Source: Anaeramoeba flamelloides
Lineage: Eukaryota; Metamonada; Anaeramoebidae
Direction: 5' to 3'
DNA length: 64,000 nucleotides
NCBI GenBank assembly: GCA_027625915.1
Contig: JANTQA010000015.1
Location: forward strand, 10,259,001-10,323,000
Every line of letters begins with the position of its first letter. The stretch's first letter is position 1. The notes below the pieces were generated by a model. It worked only from the letters and a program-made list of their open reading frames with translations, ran no database searches and was not told where the DNA came from. Position numbers and translations under genes: made by a program. Shown here piece after piece: positions 33,255 to 44,817 of this stretch.

Positions 33255-34953
33255 TAAAAGATTTGAATAAATCTTTAGTAAATACGAATTGTAAAAAAAA
33301 AAAAAAAAAAATCTTTAGTATAGGCGGGTCGATATACACTGAATTCCATCTTTTTCTTTTTTCTTTTTTCTTTTCACATAAATTTCTCATATATATATAT
33401 ATATTAATGTTCAAGAACAATGTATTATTAAATCTTAATAATAATTCTCTTTTAATTATTTTAAATACATCATAACTATAATAATCTTTAAAATTAAAAA
33501 AAAAATGTGAAAACTGATAAAAATTCAGATAAAATTTTTGAAATTTATATTAGGGTGAATTTTATTACTGAAATCCTATTGAAAAGGTATAAGTTTGATG
33601 GTTTTTTTTGATTTAATAATTATTCCTCCCAAAGAGGTCATTCAAGAGTCTGAATTTTTCTACTTTTTGTTAATTTATTCAAAGATCGTTTTTCAACTTA
33701 ATAGATATTTTAAAAAGTCAAAAATTAAAAAATATTTAATATTAAAAAAAAATCAATTTTGGTCTGACTCTATAGAGTTGTTCAAATATTTTAAATATTA
33801 AATTTTTCTACTGATATACCTACCAAATTATACAATAAAACATAAAATTGTATTTTTTTTCAAATTTAACTTACCATTTGGTAATAAAAGTGAAACAGTT
33901 AAAAAAATCTCAATACAATATTTAATTGTTAACCTTAATAAAAATTAAAATGAAAAATAAGATCAATTAATTAAAGAAAAAATTAATGATTTAATTGATG
34001 AACAGAAATAATAAAAGTTTTTTTTTCATAGAATCTTTTGGTAGTTGTTTTTATTTAATTGATAAGTCATTAATTGATTTGTTGAAAAAAATTGACTATT
34101 AATATGATTCTCCAAAACGACATATTAGATTTTGATAATTAAGGGGATATAAATTGTTTTTACAATTTGATCGAAAATAATAAAATGAATTATTATTTAA
34201 AAATAATTTATTTTTTCCATTAACAATTGATCTCACTTTTCATTTTCAGTATGGCTCCTAAAAACAAACAATGTGTAGTTTTGTTTCCTTGTTTAACTTT
34301 TTTCCCTTTGGTAAATCCTTTTTAAAAAAATGATGAAATATTTTTTAAATGAAATTTTATTTTTTTTTTTATTTAACAATTATTTATACTCAAAAGTATA
34401 TATTTCTGTTGAAATGAAATCAATAGATAAAACAATTATTAAGTGATGTTAGAATATCTTAAATGGTGAATCAATTATTAATTATATATTTGAGGTAATA
34501 TTGGGGGAGTGTAAATGCCCCAACAAAATTTACAGTGAACGCTTTTATATTTAAATCATTAAAAATAATAATTTTTTTGATGTTTCAACAATTTTTTTAG
34601 AAAAAAATTATTTTTTTTGAATACTATTTATTTGGAAAAATAATAAAACCAAAAAAAAGTAAAAAAGTTTTCAAATGTTAAAAAAAAAAATTTTTTTTTG
34701 TGGTTATTCCTTCCATTTAAGTATCTATTCATTTTTTAATGATAAAATATTCTTTTTTTCGATATTATTTGATAAATTTTATAACTTATAACCCTTTGAT
34801 ACAATACAAATTTCAAATTTTATCAAAAAGGTAATTAGGTAACTTGTAGGTTATAGTGATATAAGGTATTTCTATACAAGGTAGGAAAAAAATGTTAAAT
34901 TATTATTTCAAATAAATTCACTTTATTCGTAGTTATATTTATAAATTTTTCAA

Positions 34954-35146
34954 TCCTGTTCCACTTTTAAGATTAAAACTTTCAACGAACTTTAATGTAT
35001 AAATAAATCTCAAGTTAAGGTAAAAAAATCAAATTTTGGTAAAATAAAATGTTTAAAAAAAAATTCCAAAAAATTTGCCTTAATTTTAGAATTTTTTGTA
35101 ACTTAAAATTTCATTGAATTTTTGTGCCTGTATAATGGAACTTAAT
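34954..35146. mobile_element. Decayed copy 4 of the 197-bp foldback MITE
   Basis: Retains CCACTTTTAAGATTAAAAC, TTTCAACGAACTTTAA and a right arm with ATTTCATTGAATTTTTGTGCC, but carries many substitutions in both arms. It is older than the three copies at 31.9-33.3 kb. Confidence 0.7.
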
Positions 35147-36147
35147 GTTATAAAAATTAATTGAAATAGTATTATTAATTGTGATCAAATCAACACTAAT
35201 CATTTGTATTTCAAAGGGTGTTCATTTAAAATATTTCCCCCAAAAAAAAAAAAGAAAAAAAAATCAAAAATTTTTTGGAGAAATCAATATATGTCCCTAA
35301 GACCCAAAAAACACCAAAAATGGAAAACTGATCAAATACTTTCCATTAATACATTTAAAAAAACTAAATGATAAAATAAAAATAAATAAAGTTTAAATTT
35401 AACTTTTTCTTGAAAAAATGTTTTGCCAAAACCATTGATTTCATACTTGAAATTATGTATATTTTTAGATACACTGTCTTGTTTTAACTCATTTACTAAA
35501 TCAAATTCTAAATTATGGGAATTGTCTTTTCACAAAAGGCACTAATTTGGTCTTCAAATGTTTTTTTTAGTTTCAAATGGTAAAATTTAAAAAAAAAGTT
35601 CAACGAAAAGGATAAACTCTCTAGAAAACCATTCTAATTTAATATATTAACTTATTCTTTCATTTCAAGCTTTTCTCAACCCCAATTTTTCAAAAAAAAA
35701 ATAAAAAAGTGTACAGTAATTTCAAAAAATATTTTTGTTATTTTTCTCATGCAAAAATATTGGAAAAAATATAAAAAATGTTGCTATATCTTTGTGATCA
35801 ACATCACCTAACATATTCGATATTGTTTACCAAATGTTCTTGTATTGGGTTAAGCTTTTCATATCTGGAAAGAAAAAAATAAGCTAAAAATTAGTTAAAA
35901 AATATCAAAACTTTTTCAAATTAAAAATATAGGAGGAAATTGTTTAAATTGGCCTTTTGGAGTTTTTTTTGGGAAAGAAAATTCAAATTCATAAAGTGAA
36001 AAATTCAAGTTACTAAAAATATCAGATCACTTTATTAAAAAAAAAATTATTGCAAATAAAAAGGTTTATTTTGGCTTTTGGATCTTATCAATTGACTTTT
36101 TGAAATCAAAAAAAATATCAATTTTTTGATAAAAATTTTTTGCTTAG

Positions 36148-36457
36148 GATCAAAAAAAGAGTAGCAATCGAAGCAATCAACCATTTAATAGGAGTTGGAA
36201 AAATTCAGTTTCATTTTTACTTTTTTTTTAAATAATTGAAATGACAGAATTTCAAAGAGAGAAAATAACAAAACATTTTTTTTTATTTATAATTTTGTTG
36301 TCTTGGGATGTTTAATGGTCCAAAATTTTACTCTTTTAGTGACCAATCAGATAACAACGATTCACCAGACGAAGTTCCAATATCAGATGAGAGTTTGGAA
36401 CAAATATTAAAAGAAATTAAAATACAAATGAAGATCTTTTATATTTGTTGTTTTTAA
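36148..36457 (+). CDS. Fragment of an unrecognised spliced gene (two phase-compatible exons)
   Basis: Exon a is 36148-36207 (acceptor TTTTGCTTAG, donor CA/GTTTCA). Exon b is 36340-36457 (acceptor CTCTTTTAG, ending TAA). They join in phase across a 132-base intron. The joined protein includes IKKRVAIEAINHLIGVGKI, which looks like a helix-turn-helix or winged-helix segment, then an acidic stretch (SDNNDSPDEVPISDESLEQ). An ATG at 34253 begins a short plausible first exon (MAPKNKQ), but I could not connect it. Codon use contrasts with the flanking A/T tracts. This is either the 3' end of a real gene with missed exons or a gene remnant. Confidence 0.35.
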
Positions 36458-37239
36458 CATTTATAACTATTTTCGAGAAAGATCGAAAAGGATGAAAAAT
36501 AAATAAAAAAAAATTTTTTTTTTGTTTTTAGTCTTTTTTATTTTTTTCAAATTGTTTGCCCACAAAAAATAACATTTGCTATTGATTTTAAAAAAAAAAA
36601 CATCTGAATATATTTTTTTAGAAGCTTTCAGCTTCATAAATAAATATATTCGATATTTTTTTTAAAAAAAATCAATAACTGCTGATATTCAAAAGTTGAG
36701 AGTGTTTTTATTCTAAAAAAAATTATCCCAGTAGTTAATTGAATTAATTTATGGACTTAATTTCAAAAAAAATTAATCAGAAAAAAATAGTGCTTAATTA
36801 TATTAAGGACATCTGGTTAAACCCAATAGAAAAAGGAAATATCAAAAAGAGAAAAATATTTTTTAAACAATAAAATAAATTTGTAAAATTTTCATTTTAT
36901 TGGAAGTTTTATCAATATAAAACAACTTTTGAAAACTATTAATTCAATGAAAACTTTGAATAATCACTATTTTTCAATCATAAAAAATATCTTTTAAAAC
37001 CAAGATTAGAAATTCAATTTTTTTTTATTTATAGTCTAATTACTTAAAAGCGAATTGAATTATTATTAATAATTTGTAAATGATTATTAAAAATTACATA
37101 TAAACTATTTACAATAAAATGGGGTAATTTTTTTAAAAATCTATCTTTTAAATTGAATCTTCTAAAAACTATAAAATATACAAAATCACATACTACCATT
37201 TATTGATTTTTGATAATAATTTAATTTGTTTCTTAATAT

Positions 37240-37500
37240 TGTATTACATAAATAAAATATATTAAATTTTCTGATCTCGAATTTATCTGATATTTTTAGG
37301 GGTCAAATTGGTGTTAATTATTTTCTTTTTGATTAAAAAAATCGTTTTAATAACTTTTTTAATCTCAACAAAAATTAAAATAGAACGAAAATATACAACT
37401 GAATTTTATTGTTTGTAAAATCCTTTAACCCTTTCTATATTTCCAGCTTTTTATTGAAACTGTTCGTACATTTTTTTCACCAAAAAAAGTAATTTTTTTA
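37240..37500 (+). repeat. Dispersed repeat, copy 1 (partner at 61078-61340)
   Basis: Same-orientation similarity to 61078-61340. Both contain ATATTAAATTTTCT or a close variant, TTTTAGGGGT, an ATTATTTTCTTT-like block, and TATATTTCCAGCTTTTTATTGAAA against TAATATTTCCAATTTTTTATTGAAA. Similarity fades on both sides, and no terminal repeats were found. Confidence 0.6.
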
Positions 37501-38416
37501 TTTTTCATTTTATGGAAATATTCCATCAACATATTTTGAAATAAATACCTTTGCCATTTATTCAATCGGTATTAATATTTCACTTTATTTGGTATAGTTG
37601 ATTAATGATTACCATCACTAAAAAAGATTATTTTTTATGAAATGTAAAAAAAAAATGCCCCACTTTTTTGGTAATACCTTAGTGAAATAATTTTATCTAA
37701 ATTATATTTAATTATGATATTTTTATGTATATTAATCCCTATTTATTTTTTAATAGCCAAATTATGTGGATTTGTACAAGTACTTATCTATTAGTAATGA
37801 AAATTAACCACTCTCTCATTATGAGTTATCTTAAAATGACTCTTAATCAACAAATAAATATTGCACTTTTTACTTTCAATCAATAATTTTATCAATATAA
37901 ACAAGTTAATGATTCAAATAATTTTTTTTTATATTATTTGGTTATTAAGAAAATATAATAAATTCACAAATTTCGAGAAAAAAGTTGATCAATTTCAACA
38001 AATACATACAAATGAACAAATAAACACAAGAATATAAATAAAATAATTAATTATTCAAATGAAAAAAAGGATTTAAAAGTTTTTATTTATCAAAATTATT
38101 ATTTTTTAAAATTTTCAATATTTAAATAAAAAATGCTTAGTAATTATTAAAAAAAAGCTTTTATAGAAATAAATTAAAAAAATAAATAAATTATGAAAAA
38201 AGAAAAAGAAAATAATTACTAATATTGTCACTGAAATAAATAATTATGGATTAAAAAAAAAATTAAAAATCGAAATTAATATGATGAAAAAAGAATGGAA
38301 TTAACATAAATAAAAATATTTTTGTGTGTAAGTCATAAATTTTTTCAAAAAAAAAAAAAAAAAAAAAACAGACAAATAATTAATATTTAATTTCTAATAG
38401 ATTCTATAAATGATTA

Positions 38417-40759
38417 TTAATTTAATTTTTTTTTTAATAGCCAATCCGTTTTAAAAGGTACTTCTAATTCTTTTAATTGGTATGTTTTTTTTCTCGACTT
38501 TTTAGGAACCTCGGTTGTTTTCCCTTGACATAAATTTAATATTTTAGGATTATTTATAAGATTTTGAAAAGGAAAATGCTCTAAAGAATTTTTTGGTTTG
38601 AACCCAATTCTAGAAATGTAATCATTTGAAATGATTGACCAATAGTCGCCATTATTTAAACCAAATTCACTGATCAAAACTTTAATGATTTTTAGTTTTT
38701 CGCCACGGTTATGGAAATACAAATTTAAAGGATCTTCATCATATGATCTTGAAATTAAATTGAAATAACTTTCAAGCTCTTTCCTTTTAAAAATCATTTC
38801 TTTTGCTAATAGCATACAGCTTAATAAAAATTTTGATTTTCCTAAATAAAATAGATGTTGTTGATAAAATAATTTTTGTTGCTTTGTTGGGAAATATTGC
38901 CCCAAGCGTTCGGAGAATCTTTTATTAAACCAATACATTAAAACGTGTTGTGGATATATTTCTTCGTAAATTTGTTCGAGTTTTATACTGATGGGATCTG
39001 GACCATTTGATTGTTTTTCCCTGTTTGGTTCCCTTTCTATTTTTGTTTTGTTATCATTGTTATCATTGCTATTGTTGTTGTTTTTGTTGTTGTTGTTTGG
39101 ATCTTCTACTTTTATTTCTTCCTTTTCATTATCCTCTTCATCTGATTTTACAATATTTTGTTCACATAATTCTTCAAGAACATTCCAGAATTTGTGTGTT
39201 ATTTGTGGTATTGAATCACCATATATTAATGATAATACTCCAATAAAAATTTCTAAAATAAATTCTGTGAAGGTTCTTCTTGAATTTGATAATAAATATT
39301 TTAATTGGTTTTTTATTATTTGCACTTCGCTTTCGTTGGCTGAAAAAACATCCCCAATCTTTTCTGCAAAGATTAATGTATATGGTTTTAAGGCTTTAAT
39401 TGTACCCCCTCCCATAATCACCCATAATTGGCCAACCATTAATTTGAAAACGTCTTTACCTGCTTCAACAACGGTTGAATCTAAATTTTTTGAGGTTTTT
39501 TTAGAAGTACTTTTTGTTTTTGAATTTTCAATTGTTAATTCTCTTTTTCTTTTTTCTTCTTCATGTTCAGAAGATTCTTTTGTTCTTTTATTTTCAAATT
39601 TATTATTATTATTTTTTTTTTTTTGATTAATCTTTATTTTTGATTGTGTTTTTTTCTTTTTTGTTTTATTCTTGTTTATTGGTTGGTTTGTTTTCCATTC
39701 TTTGTCTGTTTTTTTTTCTTTATTATTAATTACTTTGTCTTTTTCTTCATTTTTTTCTTTTTCTTTCCGCCTTTCCTTTTCCTTTTCCTTTTCTTTTTCT
39801 TTTTCTTCAATAATTACATTTTCTTCAATCATTTCATTTTCTTCCTTCATTACATTTTCTTCGATAATTTGGTTTTTTGAAGAACCAAGTGTTTCTTTTT
39901 TATTGTTTGTTGGTTCTTTAACTTTGTTCACATCTTCTAATCCTAAAAATTTATCTAATTCATCATTGTCTAAGTTGCCCTGGGGCAAATCCATCACCTC
40001 ATCTTCTTCTTCATAATCTGAATCAATGTTATTACCCTTAAGATCAGTATTATTCATTTGAGTGTCCAAGACAGAAATTAGGGAATTTGTTGGCCGAAAC
40101 AAAATGTTACTTTTCCTTTGTATCAGTGTTGGCGAATAGACATCGATCTCCTTTTGTGAAGTCAATTTATTAATTAAAACTGGATTAAATGCAAAATGCT
40201 CTTCAACTTGATTAAAACCTTGGATTTCGGGTTCAAATTGCTTCTCCAAAATTTGGTTTGAGCTTTTCGTATTTATTGAATTTATTGAATTGATCGTATT
40301 GATCGTACTGATCGTATTGATTGTATCAATTGAATTTAACCGATTTTTTTGTAATTGGCTTTCTAAAGCTTTATTCAAATCAGGATTGGAAGGCTTTCGA
40401 AGTGGCTCAGAAACTAATATCGAAGATTGGCTTGTTTTTCGAGTCATTGACCGTAGTGGATACGGGTTCGGATTTAAGCCCGTTCTTGTGCTAATTATCA
40501 CCGGTGATAAATTCTTTGCTGAAATCTTTCTTGCAAAATTACAAGGTGTGCTTTTTAAAGAAAGATCAGAGGTTTTGTCAACAAGAGAGGTTTCGTTTGA
40601 CTCATTTTTTTCTTTTTTGATCCCCTCCTCGTCGGTTCCTAATGTAGTGTATTCTGTGCCTCCAAAGGAAAAAGGATCGATCATATTCTCATTTAAAAAA
40701 ATAATATCTTCGTAGATTGAAAATTCATTGTTGTTTTGAAATGGATCATTTTGAGTCAT
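38417..40759 (-). CDS. Uncharacterised 780-aa protein with Lys/Glu and Asn low-complexity regions
   Basis: A single exon with TAA stop; no family recognised. The N-terminal 300 residues are polar and Ser/Asn-rich, with a short tandem array of three-residue units (143-163, I-N-T/I-N-S), then an acidic patch (246-272) and a long Lys/Glu region likely to be helical (296-425, including EKEKEKEKERRKEKEK). Two stretches look folded: 428-535 (VVEAGKDVFKLMVGQLW, then ILEIFIGVLSLIYG, mainly helical) and 588-745 (QIYEEIYPQHVLMYWFNKRF, then helices to about 715). They are separated by an Asp/Asn linker (541-572). There is no signal peptide or clear transmembrane helix. Basic clusters suggest a nuclear location, but that is inference. 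Antisense frames inside it mirror the Lys/Glu tract and are not genes. That the gene is real is supported by length and consistent codon use. Confidence 0.75.
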   Translation of the reverse strand: MTQNDPFQNNNEFSIYEDIIFLNENMIDPFSFGGTEYTTLGTDEEGIKKEKNESNETSLVDKTSDLSLKSTPCNFARKISAKNLSPVIISTRTGLNPNPYPLRSMTRKTSQSSILVSEPLRKPSNPDLNKALESQLQKNRLNSIDTINTISTINTINSINSINTKSSNQILEKQFEPEIQGFNQVEEHFAFNPVLINKLTSQKEIDVYSPTLIQRKSNILFRPTNSLISVLDTQMNNTDLKGNNIDSDYEEEDEVMDLPQGNLDNDELDKFLGLEDVNKVKEPTNNKKETLGSSKNQIIEENVMKEENEMIEENVIIEEKEKEKEKEKERRKEKEKNEEKDKVINNKEKKTDKEWKTNQPINKNKTKKKKTQSKIKINQKKKNNNNKFENKRTKESSEHEEEKRKRELTIENSKTKSTSKKTSKNLDSTVVEAGKDVFKLMVGQLWVIMGGGTIKALKPYTLIFAEKIGDVFSANESEVQIIKNQLKYLLSNSRRTFTEFILEIFIGVLSLIYGDSIPQITHKFWNVLEELCEQNIVKSDEEDNEKEEIKVEDPNNNNKNNNNSNDNNDNKTKIEREPNREKQSNGPDPISIKLEQIYEEIYPQHVLMYWFNKRFSERLGQYFPTKQQKLFYQQHLFYLGKSKFLLSCMLLAKEMIFKRKELESYFNLISRSYDEDPLNLYFHNRGEKLKIIKVLISEFGLNNGDYWSIISNDYISRIGFKPKNSLEHFPFQNLINNPKILNLCQGKTTEVPKKSRKKTYQLKELEVPFKTDWLLKKKLN

Positions 40760-42029
40760 TTTGAATTTTTTTTTGTTTTTTTTTTTTTTTGTGGCTTTTT
40801 TCTTTTTCTTTTTATTTGATATTTTTCTTTTTATTTGGTATTTTTCTTTTTTTCTGTCTTGGTTATGTTGTCTATAGTTAACTTTGGTTTTTGTTTTTTT
40901 ATATTTTGGTTTTTGGAAAGGTTCTTTCAGTTTTTTTGTTTATAAAAAATTATTGTTTTGTTTTTTATTAATTCCTTTACAAATAAAAAAATAAATAAAA
41001 ATGAATCAGTTAAGATTAAAATATTTGATTCAATTTTCCTCTATTTGGAAACACTTTGTTGTTTTTGTTAAGAGAGCAAATGATTGGGTATATTTTTTCT
41101 CTTTAATAGAATTGATCATTAAAGTTGTACTTTTTTTTTAAGCCAAAATAAAGTTATTCTCTGATTTTATGTTTTTAGTGTTACCTCCTTAGGTAATTTT
41201 CTTCTTATCTTTGAAATATTACAAATCCAAACCAATATTTAAAAAGGTGTGTTGTTATAGTAGTTAAGTAGTGAGTTAAGGAGATTCTTTTTCTTGTCTC
41301 TCTTTGAAAATTCATTATTCTTTTGATTTTTATACTGATATATTCTAAAAAATTTAACAAAATTTTTAGTTCAATTTCCATTTTAACAAATTAGAACCCT
41401 ACTTTTGAAAATAGTTTTTGACAAAGAATATTTTGAAGATCAACTAATTTTACAAAGTTTCTTAACATTTACCCAAATCAAATACTTTTTTCAAATCAAA
41501 AGCAAAGGATTAAAAATTTCCAAAAATGGAAACTGGAGCAAAAATTTTCAAACATTTATTCGAATTTAACAGTATTTGTAAAAAATTACTTTTGATTTTT
41601 AATTAGGTTTTTTTTTTTTTATTATTTAAGGGAGGGATTATTAACCCCTCTTGTTAACCTGAATTCCTAAATTTTTATTTAGAAATTTTATTAAAGACAC
41701 AAAAATAAATTTGTTACAAACTAGGACGAATCGATACGATGAATTTCTTTTTCTAATAATATCAAAAAATTAAATAATATTATTATTATTTAATAATAAG
41801 GATATATTAATTTTTTTTTATTCTAATCTCGAAGTTTTAGGATTATTTTTATAGATTGGGCAATTCCCTAGAAAATGGTATAAATCTTTAATGATATATA
41901 ATCTTTTTGACTTTTTTTGAAGAATTCACAATATTTTTATTTGGTTTTATTCATAACACAAGATTACCTGTTTAAAGAATTTGTACATTTTACTATTTTA
42001 AATAGATAATTTGAATACTTATATTTTAA

Positions 42030-42418
42030 ATATCTCTTGTAGTTAGGTTTTCTAGTATTCAAAAGATAAAAAAAAATATTGATTTTACTAATTTTTTTAA
42101 AATTCTCTAAAATCGAAGGTAGATTGAATAAATTTGGGAACACAAGGTAAAATTCTTAAAAGATCAGTTGATTTAACAAATTAAAAAAAATTATATTTAT
42201 TTTTTCCTTGATTTTTCAATTTATTCAGAAAATCAATATATTTTAAGAATTATAGAAAAAACTCATGAAAACTTCAGTTAGGTTTTCAAAAATTTAAAAG
42301 AATAGACTAAAATCAAGGTTTGTAATTTTTTTTTTTAATTCTGGAAAAGTCATGCACTTGATTTTATTCGGAGTTACTTGACGACACACATGTTCATTTA
42401 TGGTATTATTGCTGTGAA

Positions 42419-42456
<38 letters not shown>

Positions 42457-42740
42457 GGTGTTTATTCAAGAGTCTTATAGTGCTGTAAAGTTCCTCATTT
42501 TTTTTTTTTTGTAATTAAAGAAATTAAATGAAAATTTTAATAAATTTTTGGTGTATTTCTTCAATCAAAGAAAAAATGTCTTTAGGTTTTGCAGAATTTA
42601 AAAGAATATAGTAAAATATTTGATTTGTATCTATTATTTTGAATTCTTGAATTGTACTTTCAGTTAGGTTTTCCAGGATTTAGAATTATCAAGTCAAAAT
42701 TTAGAATTTAAGTGGAATTCTTTGATAACCTATAAAAACT
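42030..42740 (+). repeat. Hairpin-array repeat, locus 2
   Basis: Contains GTTAGGTTTTC linker-to-hairpin junctions at about 42044, 42281 and 42666. Palindromes include AATTTAAAAGAATAGAC paired with a downstream TTTAATTCTGG, and one at about 42515-42575 built around GAAATTAAATGAAAATTTTAA. A short phased run occurs at 42471, 42479 and 42489 (AGTC, AGTG, AGTT). It is more degraded than loci 1 and 3, and an (AT)n microsatellite lies within it. Confidence 0.65.
42423..42453. repeat. (AT)n microsatellite
   Basis: Perfect TA repeat of about 15 units inside hairpin-array locus 2. Confidence 0.9.
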
Positions 42741-43344
42741 TTGAGACCGAAGATTTTTCTTTCATAATTATTTGTCTTTATTTCATTTTTATAAGAAGAA
42801 TACTAGTTTTTTTATTACTATCAGATATTATATATTAATTGAATTTCTTTAGAGTTGAATTAAACTAAAATTCAAAATTTCAGTAATTTAAAAAAAATTA
42901 CGTAAAAAAAAAACCTTTTTCTCTTGACTAGAAATTTTTTATAAATCATTGTATTTTAAACAGTGATAAAGATAATTATCTTTCAAATTTGATTAACTGT
43001 GATGTTTTGTATAGTATAAATAACCCATATTTTAAATTAATTTATCAAATATTATTTTAAGTTATTAGTTATAATAACTCAAAATTTTCAATTTAATTTT
43101 TCATATGAGAGTTTAAACAACTTTTTTTTTCTTGATTTTTTTAAAAAAACTCATAAATAGAAAGGTTTTTCTCATTTTTTAGTCAGGAATTGATTTAATA
43201 TTATAATTATTTATCAAGAAAGAAGGTACATTTCGCCTATTTTTTACATCATTTTATTAAAAATTGAATCATTAATTTTATTTTTTTTATCAAATCTATG
43301 AGTACTAAATTGAAAAATTTGTTAGAAATCAATTTATTTATTTC

Positions 43345-43460
43345 TAGAAAGGAGTAATTAAAGAAAAATCATCAAATAAAAAAAAGAGAAGAAGAAAAAT
43401 AATTAAAATATATATAAAAAATAAATTTATCATTTTAATGACCAAATAAAAACTATCCAC
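43345..43460 (+). repeat. Dispersed repeat shared with 25520-25645
   Basis: See the partner copy. It is downstream of hairpin-array locus 2, whereas the partner lies within locus 1, hinting at one larger repeat unit that included both. Confidence 0.65.
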
Positions 43461-44817
43461 GTCCTGAATACACAGGAGGAGCAAAAATCCGATAAGAAGA
43501 TTATCAATTATATATAAAAATTCCACTTTCCGTGTTAAATAATTGGTATTCCACGAAAAAAGTTGTTATAAATTATATTTTTGTATAATAAATTTACTAA
43601 CCAAAAAAAAATTGAAAAAAAATTAACAAATAAATAAAAAAAAAAATAAATAAATAAAAAATATTCTTTTATTAGTATTGGGTTATTAAATATGATATAA
43701 TTATTTTTCGAAACAGGATTTTATTTATAATTCTTAATTAAAACAAGTTTTTTTTTTTTCTGAATTTTAGATAAATAAATCTTTTTTGATTTTAAAAGAA
43801 GTTATCAAAATAATTTTTAATTTCAATTTTTATTCTGTTTTTCCCCTTCAAATTTAGTTAAAAAAAATATATTTTTTTAAAAAAATCTTTTTCTGATATT
43901 TAGAACCATTATCTTCTTTTTTTTATTTTAAAAATATAAATAAATCAATATCTTTCTAAGATTTTTTAAAAAAACTTGATATAGTTGTGAATAGATGGAA
44001 ATTTGAAACTAAATCCGAAAAAAGAAATTGAATTTAAAGAAATATTTTTGGACATGAATCGCTATTCTAAATTAGTTTAGAAATTTTTAAACATGAAAAT
44101 GGAATTATCGAATATTTATTGTTATTCTTGTTTGGTTGATAGAAATGAGTAATAAGTGAAAAATTTTCAAATATCGAAAATTTTATAATATCAATAAATA
44201 TACAAATGTTTTGATTCTAGACAATACTCATTAATATTATCAATCTACGTTTAATATGCTAAAAAATCAAATAATTAAAAATTGTCACTTCAAATAATCT
44301 CAAAAAGAAAAACAAATAATTTTATCAAGTTGATACCTTTCCACCTATTATTCTATTTTCCATTTATTTCTAATTTTCAACTAGAATAGTTCAACCCTTC
44401 AACTGTCAATATCTATATATACAAAATATCTGATTTATATTATGAAAGTTTCAAAAAAATCTGTTTATAAATTCACTCGGAAAAGATATTCAAATAATAA
44501 AAAACAATTGGTATGAAGACCACCTAATAAAAAAACTAAATAGAAAAAAAAATTAAAAGATATTTTATATCACATAATTGATAAGAAAAAAGCACACATC
44601 GTGAATACTATTTCAAAAAAGTTGTAAATTAGGGTACAGGGATGGTGAAAAGTTATTTTAGTCTTTTCCAAAAAAATACAAAATAAAAATCTATTTATTA
44701 TTTTAAAGAATTATTTTTAAAAAAAAATTTAAAAAAAAAAAAAAACGATTTTTGTTGAATTTAATTGATTTGTTAAAAAAATAACAGAAAAATAAACAGT
44801 ATTAATAACAAAAATAA

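Larger units (their letters stand above)
27111..38416. other. 11-kb gene-poor region with MITE cluster and tRNA-like remnant
   Basis: Contains no complete gene that I can support. It holds an (AT)n run (28352-28378), a tRNA-like remnant (29871-29950), four foldback MITEs (31895-35146), a two-exon gene fragment (36148-36457) and a dispersed repeat (37240-37500). Short frames at 28348-28693, 31289-31510 and 33595-33801 have residue mixes expected from A/T tracts and are not called. Confidence 0.6.
40760..44817. other. Intergenic stretch between the 780-aa gene and TOP2
   Basis: Upstream of the minus-strand 780-aa gene there is a T/A-rich leader (40760-40960) with repeated TTTTTCTTTTT and ATTTGATATTTTTC-like words. 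The rest contains an (AT)n run (42423-42453), hairpin-array locus 2 (42030-42740) and a dispersed repeat (43345-43460). No gene is supported. The last 200 bases are the 3' flank of TOP2. Confidence 0.55.

Noticed and set aside
38991-39626. 211-codon + strand open frame rich in Leu, Ser and Phe
   Set aside because: It is antisense to the 780-aa gene and arises from its Lys/Glu/Asn codons; no family features.
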